Of a stretch of DNA of 53,782 bases, positions 24,412 to 33,612 are shown piece after piece; position 1 is the stretch's first letter, and every line of letters begins with the position of its first letter. The translations under genes and the position numbers were made by a program. The stretch is from a virus. The notes under the pieces were generated by a model. The model was not told the DNA's origin. It did no database searches and saw nothing but the letters and a program-made list of their open reading frames with translations. The stretch spans positions 1-53,782 of the IMG/VR virus record IMGVR_UViG_3300034375_007338. One strand, written 5' to 3'.

Positions 24412-24930
24412 ATGTCCAACGAAGTCTTCTATGTGGTCAAAGGCACCGTTCTTGCCCAAGGCAAGGTTCTGCTCACCCACAATCAAGTCATCCGCAACCA
24501 GGAACAGCTTCACTCAGTAGGTATCACCGAGCCTGCTGAGATCCAACGTCTGATCAAACTTGGCACTCTGGTGCCCAGCACAGTCGAGACGGTCGTGGAT
24601 GTTCAGAAGAACAAGGTGATGACCGCGCCCCAAGCAATCGGCAACGCCGCTGCTATCGGGACGTCGACCAAGGCCGAGCGCGTTGATGACGACGCTCTGT
24701 TCATCAACGACTCAAGCACTGCGCTGGGATACGACCAGCGTTACCTTGACCAGAAGTCGGATCACGAGCTTCGTGAAACCGTCAAGCAGGCGATCCCCGG
24801 CATGTCCGAGGAACACCTGAGCAACATGGGCCGCAGCCAGCTTGAAGACATCCTTCAGTCTGACCGTGGCAAAGGCTCCTCCTCGCAGGCCGAGCACACG
24901 CTTGGCGGCGACATCACTCCCGCAACCTGA
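24412..24930 (+). CDS. hypothetical capsid-proximal protein, 172 aa
   Basis: ATG 24412 is chosen because the longer GTG frame at 24340 would read through the hairpin after the capsid gene. The N-terminal half is a beta-rich segment (EVFYVVKGTVLAQGKVLLTHNQVI). The C-terminal part (SDHELRETVKQAIPGMSEEHLSNMGRSQLEDIL) looks like a helix-extended-helix (HeH/SAP-like) element, known in other phage head proteins as a nucleic-acid binder. The order capsid - this gene - connector suggests a head completion role. Confidence 0.6.
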   Translation: MSNEVFYVVKGTVLAQGKVLLTHNQVIRNQEQLHSVGITEPAEIQRLIKLGTLVPSTVETVVDVQKNKVMTAPQAIGNAAAIGTSTKAERVDDDALFINDSSTALGYDQRYLDQKSDHELRETVKQAIPGMSEEHLSNMGRSQLEDILQSDRGKGSSSQAEHTLGGDITPAT

Positions 24931-24935
24931 TCTCG

Positions 24936-25559
24936 ATGGCAGCTTCCGCGACACCCCTGTTTGTGGCCGACAAGGCTACGCTCAAGGCATCTCTCCGTCT
25001 CGGAGGCTTGATCGACACCGACGCCGCTGACGACATCCTCAACGACGCCATGCTCAGGGCTCGGACGCTAATGATCCGGGTCCTGGGCGACGGGGCTGTA
25101 GCGACGCTCGCAGCCTTGCCTTCAACGGACAGCCCGACCACTCGGGAAGAAGTCCAGAAGGTCGAAGCGCAGCAGCTTGAGGTTGTGCTCACGAAGCGTT
25201 TCCTGCTGCCTGATTTGCCTTCTGCGTTCATGGATGACTCGGGGTCGATGCTGGACACCTACCAGCGCGAAGCTCCGTTCCGTCTGTCCAATCCGCAGGA
25301 GCGTGCCAAGCTCGTTATGGAGCTTGAGGCCCAGGCCAATGACATCTCTCGCCGCCTGTTGTCGGATATGCGTGCGGCCCAGAAGGTGGATGAGCTTTCT
25401 TCTGCGAGCAAGATCAGCGGGGTCGGAGCAGTCATGCTTGGCCCCGACAAAGAAGCGCCTCTGCTGACCTCGCGTGATGGTCACCTGACCAACTCGACCA
25501 CGCACTATGGTCCCGTTTCCTCCTACACCCAGCACCGTCTATGGCATCGCCTGTCGTAG
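24936..25559 (+). CDS. putative head-tail connector protein, 207 aa
   Basis: A mainly helical protein in the position of head-tail adaptors, with helices such as VADKATLKASLRLGGLIDTDAADDILNDAMLRARTLM. It overlaps the next gene by 19 bases in another frame. No specific motif was seen; the call rests on gene order between head and tail tube genes. Confidence 0.5.
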   Translation: MAASATPLFVADKATLKASLRLGGLIDTDAADDILNDAMLRARTLMIRVLGDGAVATLAALPSTDSPTTREEVQKVEAQQLEVVLTKRFLLPDLPSAFMDDSGSMLDTYQREAPFRLSNPQERAKLVMELEAQANDISRRLLSDMRAAQKVDELSSASKISGVGAVMLGPDKEAPLLTSRDGHLTNSTTHYGPVSSYTQHRLWHRLS

Positions 25560-25975
25560 AGATCACTGAGACTAGTAGGGAGATCGCCCTTCAAAACGAG
25601 ATCGACGACTACGTCCGGTCTCTGGCGGTCCCCAGGTTGTCTGTGACTCGCGACACTGACGGGTCGCTGATCCTGAACCAGACCACGAACTACGACACTC
25701 CTCGTAGCGTGTACGCACACCCGCTGGTGCAAGAGTTCCAGCCGGGCAGGTCTTGCTCCTCCGTCTCGGAACGGCGTCGTTGGCGCTGGAAAGTCACGGT
25801 AGAGTGGGACCGACAAGTCATCACTGACAGACTCATCGAGAAGTTGGCACATGAAGGTCTTCAAGCGAACGGCGCTTGGCTTCGTCTGCTTGACGTTGAG
25901 TCTCCTTACCGACCCAAGATCGACCCTGAGAAGGGCACGATCCTGATCCTCACCTTCGAGACACTCGTCAGGTAA
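25541..25975 (+). CDS. putative tail terminator/neck protein, 144 aa
   Basis: It lies between the connector and the major tail protein and has the size of tail terminators. An N-terminal helix (EIALQNEIDDYVRSLAVPRLSV) is followed by several strands and a C-terminal helix-strand (ITDRLIEKLAHEGLQANGAWLRLLDVE). The assignment is by order and size only. Confidence 0.5.
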   Translation: MASPVVEITETSREIALQNEIDDYVRSLAVPRLSVTRDTDGSLILNQTTNYDTPRSVYAHPLVQEFQPGRSCSSVSERRRWRWKVTVEWDRQVITDRLIEKLAHEGLQANGAWLRLLDVESPYRPKIDPEKGTILILTFETLVR

Positions 25976-25980
25976 CACCC

Positions 25981-27063
25981 ATGCCGTTTAACAACTCGGG
26001 AACCCCGAACTCCAGCAACCTGTCCATCCCCAGGGCGTGTGTCAAGATCGCGCTTCTGGACGACGCCGATAACCCCGGCCCCTGGCGCGATGTCGGTGAC
26101 GTTAGCTCCGCGCAGCTTTCGTTCGACACCACCGAGGCCGAGCACTACACGTCGTGCGGTGAGCAGCGTGTGCGTGACGCGCGAGTCGCCGTCGAGACGA
26201 ACATCGACCTCTCGATGACGTTCGACCACATCCTCGACACCGCCAACCTTGAGCTGATCTACGCCGCCGAGGCGATCTCTCAGGATTCCCCTGACGCTGG
26301 CTCAGCGGCGATCGGCGCGATCTTCCTGCCGAACATTGGTTACGCGGAACCCCCTGAAGACCCGACCGTTGCTGGCCGGACCTACAAGCTGTGGTCCGAT
26401 GGGCCGGGAAAGGTCTACGCTGGTGTGCCGTACTTGCCTTCAGGGACGACTCAGACCATTGACCCGGATGGAGCGGGAAGCAATCCTGCCTTTGTCCTGC
26501 CGACCTGGAAGCCGACGCATCACCTGTTCCAGGTGGACGCCAGTACGATTGAGATCGAGCTGGCTACGGGCACTGAGAACGATGCGTCCGGCGGCGGAAC
26601 CGCATACAACGCCGCTAGCGGCGCGTTCAGCGTCAACGCGGCCCAGGGGACGATCTTCATCCCGCAAGGGAGCCCTCTGTTGGACTCGGCTGTTTCGGGC
26701 AGCTACGCGACCATCGCAGGTGCTGCTAGCAACAACACCGATCCGAACGTCTGCATGAAGCTGACCTACAACGACACCAACGATTCCGCACCGCAGAAGC
26801 GTCCCGTCGTTCAAGGTCTGGCCAAGGCCAGTCGTGCCATCGCGATCCGCTTCGAGCAGCAGGACTCCAACCGCTCGGGCTACCGCGCCGTGGTCGAGGT
26901 CTTCAAGACGCGCCTCATTCCCTCGGGCGAAGTGGACCTCATCTCTGACGGCACGGACTTCTCCACGGCCTCCCTGGAGGGATCGGTTGAGCAGCCTGCG
27001 TGGATGGATGGCAGTGCTGGCCTTCAAGGGTTCTTCCACAAGTACGACGTGAAGGACTCCTGA
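25981..27063 (+). CDS. major tail (tube) protein, 360 aa
   Basis: The position before the tail chaperones, the beta-rich composition and the opening (PRACVKIALLDDADNPGPWRDVGDVSSAQLSFDTTEAEHYTSC) fit a siphovirus tail tube protein. At 360 residues it is longer than the core fold needs, so an extra Ig-like or surface domain in the Gly/Thr-rich C-terminal half is plausible. A perfect 12-bp hairpin follows the stop, as for the capsid gene. Confidence 0.78.
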   Translation: MPFNNSGTPNSSNLSIPRACVKIALLDDADNPGPWRDVGDVSSAQLSFDTTEAEHYTSCGEQRVRDARVAVETNIDLSMTFDHILDTANLELIYAAEAISQDSPDAGSAAIGAIFLPNIGYAEPPEDPTVAGRTYKLWSDGPGKVYAGVPYLPSGTTQTIDPDGAGSNPAFVLPTWKPTHHLFQVDASTIEIELATGTENDASGGGTAYNAASGAFSVNAAQGTIFIPQGSPLLDSAVSGSYATIAGAASNNTDPNVCMKLTYNDTNDSAPQKRPVVQGLAKASRAIAIRFEQQDSNRSGYRAVVEVFKTRLIPSGEVDLISDGTDFSTASLEGSVEQPAWMDGSAGLQGFFHKYDVKDS

Positions 27064-27097
27064 GCCACCTGGGGCGAGAGCCCGAGGAGGAAAGGGT

Positions 27098-27126
27098 GGG
27101 GGCCAGGGTTTTTCACCCTGGCCCCC
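27098..27126 (+). terminator. strong hairpin after the major tail gene
   Basis: GGGGGCCAGGGT (27098-27109) is perfectly complementary to ACCCTGGCCCCC (27115-27126) across a TTTTC loop, then TATTCC follows. TTAGTATGCTG just downstream (27133-27143) could be a promoter -10 region for the chaperone gene starting at 27150. Confidence 0.8.
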
Positions 27127-27149
27127 TATTCCATTAGTATGCTGTAGCC

Positions 27150-27782
27150 ATGAGTAATCAAACTTGGATGGAGCCCCGCACCGAAATTCATGAGGTGAAC
27201 GGGCGAGAAGTGGTCTTCCACGAAGTTTCCGTGGGGATGTTCTCGAAGCTCCGCAACGTAGCCACCCTTTCCACCGACGCGATCATGCAGCTCATGCGGA
27301 ACCCCCGCGATGACGCAGGATCCCAGACCTCCTACAACCAGACGGGAGACGAGCAAGTCAGCAAAGACGAGACCCACCTTTCGGTCTCGCCGGAGCTGGC
27401 GCGGCACCACGAAGAGAAGCGCACCGAAGCGATCCACCAACTCGGTGAGGCTCTGATGGGTCAGACCAACCAGCAGCTGCTGTCAGAGTTCATCGCGGAC
27501 TCTCTGCGCCTCGACGGCGTTACAGGCAAGACGATGCTCGAAGACTGCGGGGCTGGTGTGTTCGTCGAGTGCCTGCTCGGGGCCTTGAAGGCCAACGCAG
27601 GAGTCTTCGGCCCTTTTTCGGGGGCGGTGCGTCAGATGCTGAACGTGAAGCTGGACGACGCCGCGCTCGGAGATCTGGCCGAGACCCTCAAACAGTCGAT
27701 GAGCGAAACGACCAGTCCTGGCGCACCGTCGCTGACTGTGTTGCCTACCTCGCCCGCAGAGGAAGCGATCCCAGCTACCTGA
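27150..27782 (+). CDS. tail assembly chaperone (gpG-like), 210 aa
   Basis: It lies directly before the tape measure gene and is the in-frame product of a gpG/gpGT pair. The protein is helical and acidic. Tail assembly chaperones coat the tape measure protein before tube polymerisation and are not in the virion. A CCCTTTT slippery site at 27611-27617 is in the correct frame to direct part of the ribosomes into the -1 frame. Confidence 0.8.
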   Translation: MSNQTWMEPRTEIHEVNGREVVFHEVSVGMFSKLRNVATLSTDAIMQLMRNPRDDAGSQTSYNQTGDEQVSKDETHLSVSPELARHHEEKRTEAIHQLGEALMGQTNQQLLSEFIADSLRLDGVTGKTMLEDCGAGVFVECLLGALKANAGVFGPFSGAVRQMLNVKLDDAALGDLAETLKQSMSETTSPGAPSLTVLPTSPAEEAIPAT

Positions 27783-27943
27783 CCACCTTGGGAGTCAGCC
27801 AGCTTCTTGAGCTGGCTGCTCTTGAGTCCAAGGCGGAAATGTCTGAACAGGCACTCCACCTTTCCAACACGGCCCTTGGCGCACAGGGAAGCGGCAAGGA
27901 CATCAAGAAACGCCTCAAGGAGTTCCAGAAGAACTCACGCTGA
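27150..27943 (+). CDS. frameshifted tail assembly chaperone (gpGT-like), about 264 aa
   Basis: A -1 frameshift at 27611-27617 joins 156 codons of the G frame to 108 codons of an overlapping frame that stays open to 27943, four bases before the tape measure start. The T part contains WRTVADCVAYLARRG and YLTTLGVSQLLELAALES, then a Lys-rich coiled tail that should contact the tape measure protein. The -1 frame has no start codon of its own with support, as expected. The ratio of G to GT cannot be read from sequence. Confidence 0.78.
27611..27617 (+). promoter_or_regulatory. -1 ribosomal frameshift slippery heptamer CCCTTTT
   Basis: Zero-frame codons are GGC CCT TTT, so the heptamer C-CCT-TTT fits X-XXY-YYZ. 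After slipping, the next codon is TTC at 27617, which is in the open T frame. I found no better heptamer in the overlap. Confidence 0.75.
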
Positions 27944-27946
27944 CTC

Positions 27947-30900
27947 ATGGCCGAACAAGAAGAACTGAAGCTAATCATCAGCGCCGAGTTCGCTAATGAG
28001 AACGAGTTCGACCGTGTTCAGCGTGAGATCAAACAGCTTGAAACCGCCGTTCGAGACGCCAAGGGGAGGTTCAAAAAGGGCTCCCTGACCCTGGTTGAGA
28101 AGGACGAGCTGTCTCGGCTCAAGAAAGTTCGTGCAGACCTTCGCCTGTTGGTCGCGGAAGAGAACAAGCTCAACGAGGCGATCAGGAAGACAGCAACCTC
28201 AAACGTCAGCCTTCGCAAGGCACAAAACGAGGGCGGCAAGACCTACGTCGAAGGACTCAAGCTGAGTCGCCAGCAGAACAAGCAGCTGCTGAAAGAAACA
28301 AACGCGCGAATCACGGAGGTTAAGCGCGAGTCGAGGCTTCAGGCAGAACTGAACCGGAGGAGAAAAGAGTCCGGCGCGGTCACGGGAAGAGACAAGGAGG
28401 GAAGGTTTGCGACAAAGGTCCCTATTGTCGAGCGGGCGTTTAAGGCAAGCGAATCCTCGATCAAGCAACTGACTCAAGAAAGGGTCAAACTTGAGCAGAA
28501 GCGAGCAATCATTCTCGCGGAACTGCAACGGCAAGAAGCCGACATAGAAAGAACCAAGACGCGACAGCTCAAGGCCACGCAGACCCTTCGTGCGGCTGAA
28601 GCTCAGATTGTCGCCAAGGCCGACGAAAGGCTGGCCAGCGAGAAGTCCAAGCTCGCTTCCGAGAAAGGGACGTTGCTGAGGCTTCAAGAGGAGCAAGCTC
28701 TTCGGAAGGCAAACCTGCGTCTTGCGAAGGTGGAGAGGTCGTTGGCCGCTGACCGATTGGCGCAGCCGGGCGAGAAGCTCTCTCCGGTAGGTCGTCTTGC
28801 ACTTCAGACCGAATTCAACTCGGCACAGGCAGACCTTGCTCGCGTAGTCAGGAGCAGCAACAAGGAGGTCAAGAAGCAGAACGAGTTCTTCAATCGCCTG
28901 AAGGGCACCGTCCGAGGCGTGGTCGTTGGTCTCGTAGTGTACCGAGGCATTACGCGAAGCATTGACGCCGTTAAGTTCGGGCTCAAGAACGCTGTGGAGT
29001 TCGGCAATGAGCTTGAGACTGCGAGACTTTCAGTAGCGGGTCTTGTGGCAGGTGCTTCGGACATCGTTGACAGTCAAGGCAACCTGCTCCAAGGGGCTGA
29101 GAAGTACGCAGAGGCCCTGAAGATTTCCAGGGTCGAGATTACTGAGATCCGCAAGCAGGCCCTGGGCACAACCGCGACGTTTGAACAGCTGCTGACGATC
29201 TACCAGCAGAACGTCAGTCAGGCCCTAGGCAACGGCTTGGACCTCAGTCAATTCCGCGAGGTGGCGTTGCTCTTCTCGCAGGGTGCCACGCTTCTCGGGG
29301 TGCCGCAGACCCAGCTTGCTGAAGAGATCCGCTCGGTGCTTCAGGGCACCGTTCGCCCGCGAGACACGCGAATTGCCACGGCGCTCGGAATTACGAACCC
29401 GGACATCCGCAAGGCAAAAGAAGCGGGCAGGCTGTTCGAGTTTATTCAGGAGAAGTTCTCGGGTATTGCTGAGGCTTCTGAGGCTCTGCGTAACACGCTC
29501 CCGGTCATTGCTTCCGACCTTGAGGATGCGTTCCGGTTGGCAGGTGCAGCGGGCACCGAACAACTGAGAGACACCTTGGGACGGGTTGGCTCTGAGGTTA
29601 GGGACGCTCTTTCAAACGACGAAGCTCAACGCGAACTGGCTACGTTTATCCAGTTCTTGGTCGAGCCGTTCGACGAGATCACTGAAATCCTGGGCAGGGA
29701 CGGTCAGCCATTCGGGGAGCTGATCGGGCTTCTGGCAAAGGGCTTTTTCGAGCTTGGCGAGTCTGCGGCACTGGTAGCTACCGCGTTCGCCCCGCTCGTG
29801 CAGGTGTTTAACATCCTGTTCAGTGTCGCACTTGGTCTTCTTGAAGCTGTTCAAGAGCTTTCAGGGAGTGCGCTAGGTAGGGCACTAAGTTCGTTTGCCG
29901 CGATTGCAACGGCCAGCTTGTCGGCATCGGCAGCTCTCAAGTTGCTGATCTTCCTGACCCCGAAGCAGATCACTGCGGGCATTGGAAAACTGGTCACTGC
30001 GACTAGGTCGCTGACTTTCAGTTTGGCCGGGCTCAAGGCGGCAGCACTTGCGGTCAACTCCGCGTTCCTGGCGACTCCGCTACTGATCTTGGCAGGGATC
30101 GTTGCAGTTGAAAAGTTCGCTGCATCGTTGCCTGGGCTGAACGCAAATCTTGAAGCAGCAGCTAACGGACTCAAGGTCACTATCGGGATCGCCAAGCGTT
30201 TCTTCTCCGGCGAGTTCGGGGCTGCGGGGAATTTTGCCGCTGAAGCCAAGCTTGTCCAAGACCAAGTCAAAGAACTACGCAACGCGCAGCGCGTGCTGAG
30301 GATCTACGAGGATCAAAAGAGAAAAGCGCGTGGCGCGTCCCTAGCTGAATCCGAGCGCATTGACAAACGCATTCAGGAGCGCATTGACCAAATCAGCAAC
30401 CTGGAAACTGAGATAAATAGGTTCATCAGTGTCAGTCCGTTCAAAGAAGACTTGGAGGGGCTTACGCCAGAGGGCGGCGTCGGGCTGGACGGGTTCTCTG
30501 ACGATCTCTTTGAGGCGATCTCGTCAGGGGTTCGCTCTCTCAGCAATAAACTGTTTGGGCTCGGGGAAGATATCGGAGAGGGCATTTCCGCCGGAGCAGT
30601 CTCCAAGCTGCTGACTGCCGAGGACTTCGCCAAATCTCTCAGGGAGTTCAACCGTGGTTTTCAGGGAGAGTTGGCGGCTGCTCAGGCAGGCGCTCTGGGC
30701 ACGGGCACAGAGGATGTGATCAAATCCCTGAACGAGGCCCTGGTCGAGACAGAAAAGAAGAACGAAGCACTCCTTCGCACGCAGAAAGAGATCAACGAGG
30801 CGATCAAAACTCAGAGCGCCTTCAGTAGCAGATTGCTGCTACTGAAGGCGCAGCGTAAGCTGATCGACGCGGACCTGAAACAGGGAGAGAAGGACCGCCT

Positions 30901-32206
30901 GGAGCTAGTCACCAAGCAGCTTGAGATTTTGAACGCTCAAGCCGACGTGCAGCAACGCCCCGACCTTCAAACTGCGGAGCGTCTGCGTCAGGTGCCCGTG
31001 TTCGGTCCATTGGGGGATCAGCTTCGTCAGGTCATTGAAGGGGGCTCTCAAATTCGAGAGAACCTGATCGAGCGCGAGCAGATCTTGAAGCGGGTCGAGG
31101 CCCGCAACGAGGGAGTGGCTGCTGCGGAACTACTGCTGGCGAAACTTGGCCAACGCTACCCTCAGGAGAACGCGGCGTTCAAAGAGTTCGTGAGGCTGGC
31201 GAAACAGCGCAACGAGGTAGATCTCGACTCTGCCGAGATCCTGAAGCTCCAGAACGAGGAAATCGACAAGCAGCTAGAGCGCACACGGAAGCTCCTGTCG
31301 TTGAGCAACGTGGGCCGGGGCGGCGCGGGCGCGATTGACACGCTCAGTAGCCAACTGACTACCGAGGCGATCTCCCAGACCCTGTTCACGGGCACGTTCC
31401 AGACGCTGCAAGCCGGGGTCAAGAACGCCGCTACGACGGCGCTTCAGGCAGCATTCACTGGTGAAGACGTGGACTTCGGGCTGCTCGCCCGACGTCTGGG
31501 CCAAGACCTCGCGAACCAGTTCGTCAACGCGGTGATCGACAAGTTCCTGTTCCAGCCCCTGCTGAACGGCCTCTCGGAGCTGTTCGGTCTTCAGCTCTTC
31601 AACAACATCGCGTTGGAGACGAACACGGCTGCACTCGTTAGTCTGACAACCGCGTTGTACGCTCAACAGGCCCAGGCAGCGTTTTCTGGGCTGGGTGTGT
31701 CGGCAACTCCTAGTCGGGCCGGGGTCCTGACGGGTGCTGCCGCCAATGCACTTGGGGGACCGATAACGGCAGGAGCGCATACGGGGCCGGGTGCAGTTTC
31801 CAGTACCCTGGCGCTCCCTTCAGCGCCTCACAACGGCGACCCCAGGGACACGATCCCGGCGTTCCTGCGGCCCGGCGAGTACGTCGCCACACCCGAGATG
31901 GAGCGGCGTGCTCCTGGGCTCTTCTACGCGCTTGAGAAGCTCCGGCGCGGGGTCCACGGCCTGCCGAACTTCGGGTCGCTCAGGAACGCTCCCAAGGGCT
32001 TTGCAACGGGCGGTCCTGCCTCGGGCACTCTTCGCACGGCAGACCAACTGGCAAGCTCCAACCAGGGCACCGCAGTTCTCCCGGTGCTGGTCACGGACGA
32101 GCGCAGCATGAGGCGCATTCACGACAACCCGCAATTCGTGGCAGGGATCAACAAGCGGACTAACCAGCAGGCCCTGCGGATGCTCAACAAGCGTCCTATG
32201 CGCTAA
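27947..32206 (+). CDS. tail tape measure protein, 1419 aa
   Basis: It is one of the two longest genes and follows the chaperones. The N-terminal 320 residues are a long Lys/Glu/Gln-rich coiled coil. A hydrophobic Ala/Leu/Phe-rich middle (about 590-740) should contain the membrane-spanning segments used in DNA entry. More coiled coil and a Gly/Pro-rich C-terminus follow. At about 1.5 angstrom per residue the tail would be near 210 nm. No muramidase or peptidase motif was seen in it. It overlaps the next gene by one base. Confidence 0.92.
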   Translation: MAEQEELKLIISAEFANENEFDRVQREIKQLETAVRDAKGRFKKGSLTLVEKDELSRLKKVRADLRLLVAEENKLNEAIRKTATSNVSLRKAQNEGGKTYVEGLKLSRQQNKQLLKETNARITEVKRESRLQAELNRRRKESGAVTGRDKEGRFATKVPIVERAFKASESSIKQLTQERVKLEQKRAIILAELQRQEADIERTKTRQLKATQTLRAAEAQIVAKADERLASEKSKLASEKGTLLRLQEEQALRKANLRLAKVERSLAADRLAQPGEKLSPVGRLALQTEFNSAQADLARVVRSSNKEVKKQNEFFNRLKGTVRGVVVGLVVYRGITRSIDAVKFGLKNAVEFGNELETARLSVAGLVAGASDIVDSQGNLLQGAEKYAEALKISRVEITEIRKQALGTTATFEQLLTIYQQNVSQALGNGLDLSQFREVALLFSQGATLLGVPQTQLAEEIRSVLQGTVRPRDTRIATALGITNPDIRKAKEAGRLFEFIQEKFSGIAEASEALRNTLPVIASDLEDAFRLAGAAGTEQLRDTLGRVGSEVRDALSNDEAQRELATFIQFLVEPFDEITEILGRDGQPFGELIGLLAKGFFELGESAALVATAFAPLVQVFNILFSVALGLLEAVQELSGSALGRALSSFAAIATASLSASAALKLLIFLTPKQITAGIGKLVTATRSLTFSLAGLKAAALAVNSAFLATPLLILAGIVAVEKFAASLPGLNANLEAAANGLKVTIGIAKRFFSGEFGAAGNFAAEAKLVQDQVKELRNAQRVLRIYEDQKRKARGASLAESERIDKRIQERIDQISNLETEINRFISVSPFKEDLEGLTPEGGVGLDGFSDDLFEAISSGVRSLSNKLFGLGEDIGEGISAGAVSKLLTAEDFAKSLREFNRGFQGELAAAQAGALGTGTEDVIKSLNEALVETEKKNEALLRTQKEINEAIKTQSAFSSRLLLLKAQRKLIDADLKQGEKDRLELVTKQLEILNAQADVQQRPDLQTAERLRQVPVFGPLGDQLRQVIEGGSQIRENLIEREQILKRVEARNEGVAAAELLLAKLGQRYPQENAAFKEFVRLAKQRNEVDLDSAEILKLQNEEIDKQLERTRKLLSLSNVGRGGAGAIDTLSSQLTTEAISQTLFTGTFQTLQAGVKNAATTALQAAFTGEDVDFGLLARRLGQDLANQFVNAVIDKFLFQPLLNGLSELFGLQLFNNIALETNTAALVSLTTALYAQQAQAAFSGLGVSATPSRAGVLTGAAANALGGPITAGAHTGPGAVSSTLALPSAPHNGDPRDTIPAFLRPGEYVATPEMERRAPGLFYALEKLRRGVHGLPNFGSLRNAPKGFATGGPASGTLRTADQLASSNQGTAVLPVLVTDERSMRRIHDNPQFVAGINKRTNQQALRMLNKRPMR

Positions 32207-33612
32207 TGCCGTTCCGAAGCCTGACATCTACGGTGTCTGCTTTCACGCGGACAATGGAGTCTCAGCCGCTTGAGTTGGGAAGGCCCGCCTACGCCCACCA
32301 CAATTGGAAAGACGAATTCCGGGTCTCAACCTCGTATGAAGTGGAGACGCTGGCCAGCACGTTCGGCAACCGCGAGCAGTACACAGCCTTGGACGTGCGC
32401 CCTCTTCGGGCAGCCAGCTTCTCAGCTATCTCGGACGAGATCAAGGCAGGCTTCCTTGAGCAGTTCTTGGCTCGGACGAGCCCTGACATCTCCGCTACTC
32501 TGGCGAACGCCTACGACTTCTTTGGCTTTGGTCTGGGCAAGTCGTGGAAGCTGCCTCTGGACTGTGACTCGACTGAAATCGTCAACATGACAGCGACGTA
32601 CATCGTCGTCGAGGGTCTAGACACCCGCAGGTTCTTTGAAGGGCAGGGAGTGTTCCTGGTGCCTCCGTACAACACGCCGCTGCTTCGCTTCAACGGCACG
32701 ACTGAGCTACCTGCCCTGTACGCGGTAATTCAGCCGGGCAGCATGACCGCTGGCGACCCAAACCGCCTAGTGCTGACGCCCGACCCGCAAGGGTTTCAAA
32801 CTGACGTAGACCCGCCCCTGGCCCTAGGTTGGCGGGTAGTTCCGGTGATGGATTGTTTGCCGTTGCTCGAAGTGCCTTCGTCGTACACCACGGCCAAGGT
32901 GATCGAAGCGGAAATCTCAGGCGAAGAGTACCCTGGCATCAACGTAATCCCCTCTTCGCAGCCTGCCGGGACGACCCCTTCTGGCTACAGCACGTTCACA
33001 GGACAGAGCGGCGCGGCCCGCCTAGTGTTCCCCGTAGACCACAACTGGGCAGAGGCGCTTAAAGTCAGCTACGTCCGCCCAGGCAACTCTGGTGCGGGCA
33101 GTTTGACGAGAATGTCGGGGTTCCGTCCCCGTTGGTCGATGGAGGTCACGTCGCTGACAGTGACCCGACAGGAGTGGTACTCGATCCTTCAGGCGTTCGA
33201 CTCTACCCAGGGCGGCGCTAGGCCCATGTGGGTTGTCAGCCCTACGGTCATCTACGAGAAAGCACAGCGGGCTAGCAGCACTAGGTTGGTCGTACCGATC
33301 GGGGGCAACCTTCAAGACTTCCTGAACACGACCACCGCGACAGCTTTTCAGTACGACGGGGACTGGTACGTCAACGAGATCTCTGCGGGCAGTCCTGTGG
33401 TCGGAGGGGCGGGGCGGGTGACTGCTTGGAACCTGGACATGCACAACACCGTGTTTCAGATTCCCGGCACCAACTTGACTCCTTGCCTGCACCGTGCTTT
33501 TGCTGGTAGGTTCTCAGGTGCGTTGGAGGAGAAGTGGATCACCCGCGATATTTGCGAGGTCTCCTTCACCATCGTCGAGTGTGAGGACAAGGTCCCCGAG
33601 GAACTGACATGA
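32206..33612 (+). CDS. distal tail-like minor tail protein (DUF2460-like?), 468 aa
   Basis: The gene order tape measure, this gene, four-Cys hub protein, NlpC/P60, large hub matches the RcGTA gp11-gp15 and lambda M-L-K-J logic, placing this protein as the distal tail ring. The opening (RPAYAHHNWKDEFRVSTSYEVETLASTFGNREQ...ALDVRPLR) fits ring proteins of that family. About 250 residues in the middle (roughly 100-350) look beta-rich and could be an extra carbohydrate-binding or Ig-like insertion. Confidence 0.6.
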   Translation: MPFRSLTSTVSAFTRTMESQPLELGRPAYAHHNWKDEFRVSTSYEVETLASTFGNREQYTALDVRPLRAASFSAISDEIKAGFLEQFLARTSPDISATLANAYDFFGFGLGKSWKLPLDCDSTEIVNMTATYIVVEGLDTRRFFEGQGVFLVPPYNTPLLRFNGTTELPALYAVIQPGSMTAGDPNRLVLTPDPQGFQTDVDPPLALGWRVVPVMDCLPLLEVPSSYTTAKVIEAEISGEEYPGINVIPSSQPAGTTPSGYSTFTGQSGAARLVFPVDHNWAEALKVSYVRPGNSGAGSLTRMSGFRPRWSMEVTSLTVTRQEWYSILQAFDSTQGGARPMWVVSPTVIYEKAQRASSTRLVVPIGGNLQDFLNTTTATAFQYDGDWYVNEISAGSPVVGGAGRVTAWNLDMHNTVFQIPGTNLTPCLHRAFAGRFSGALEEKWITRDICEVSFTIVECEDKVPEELT

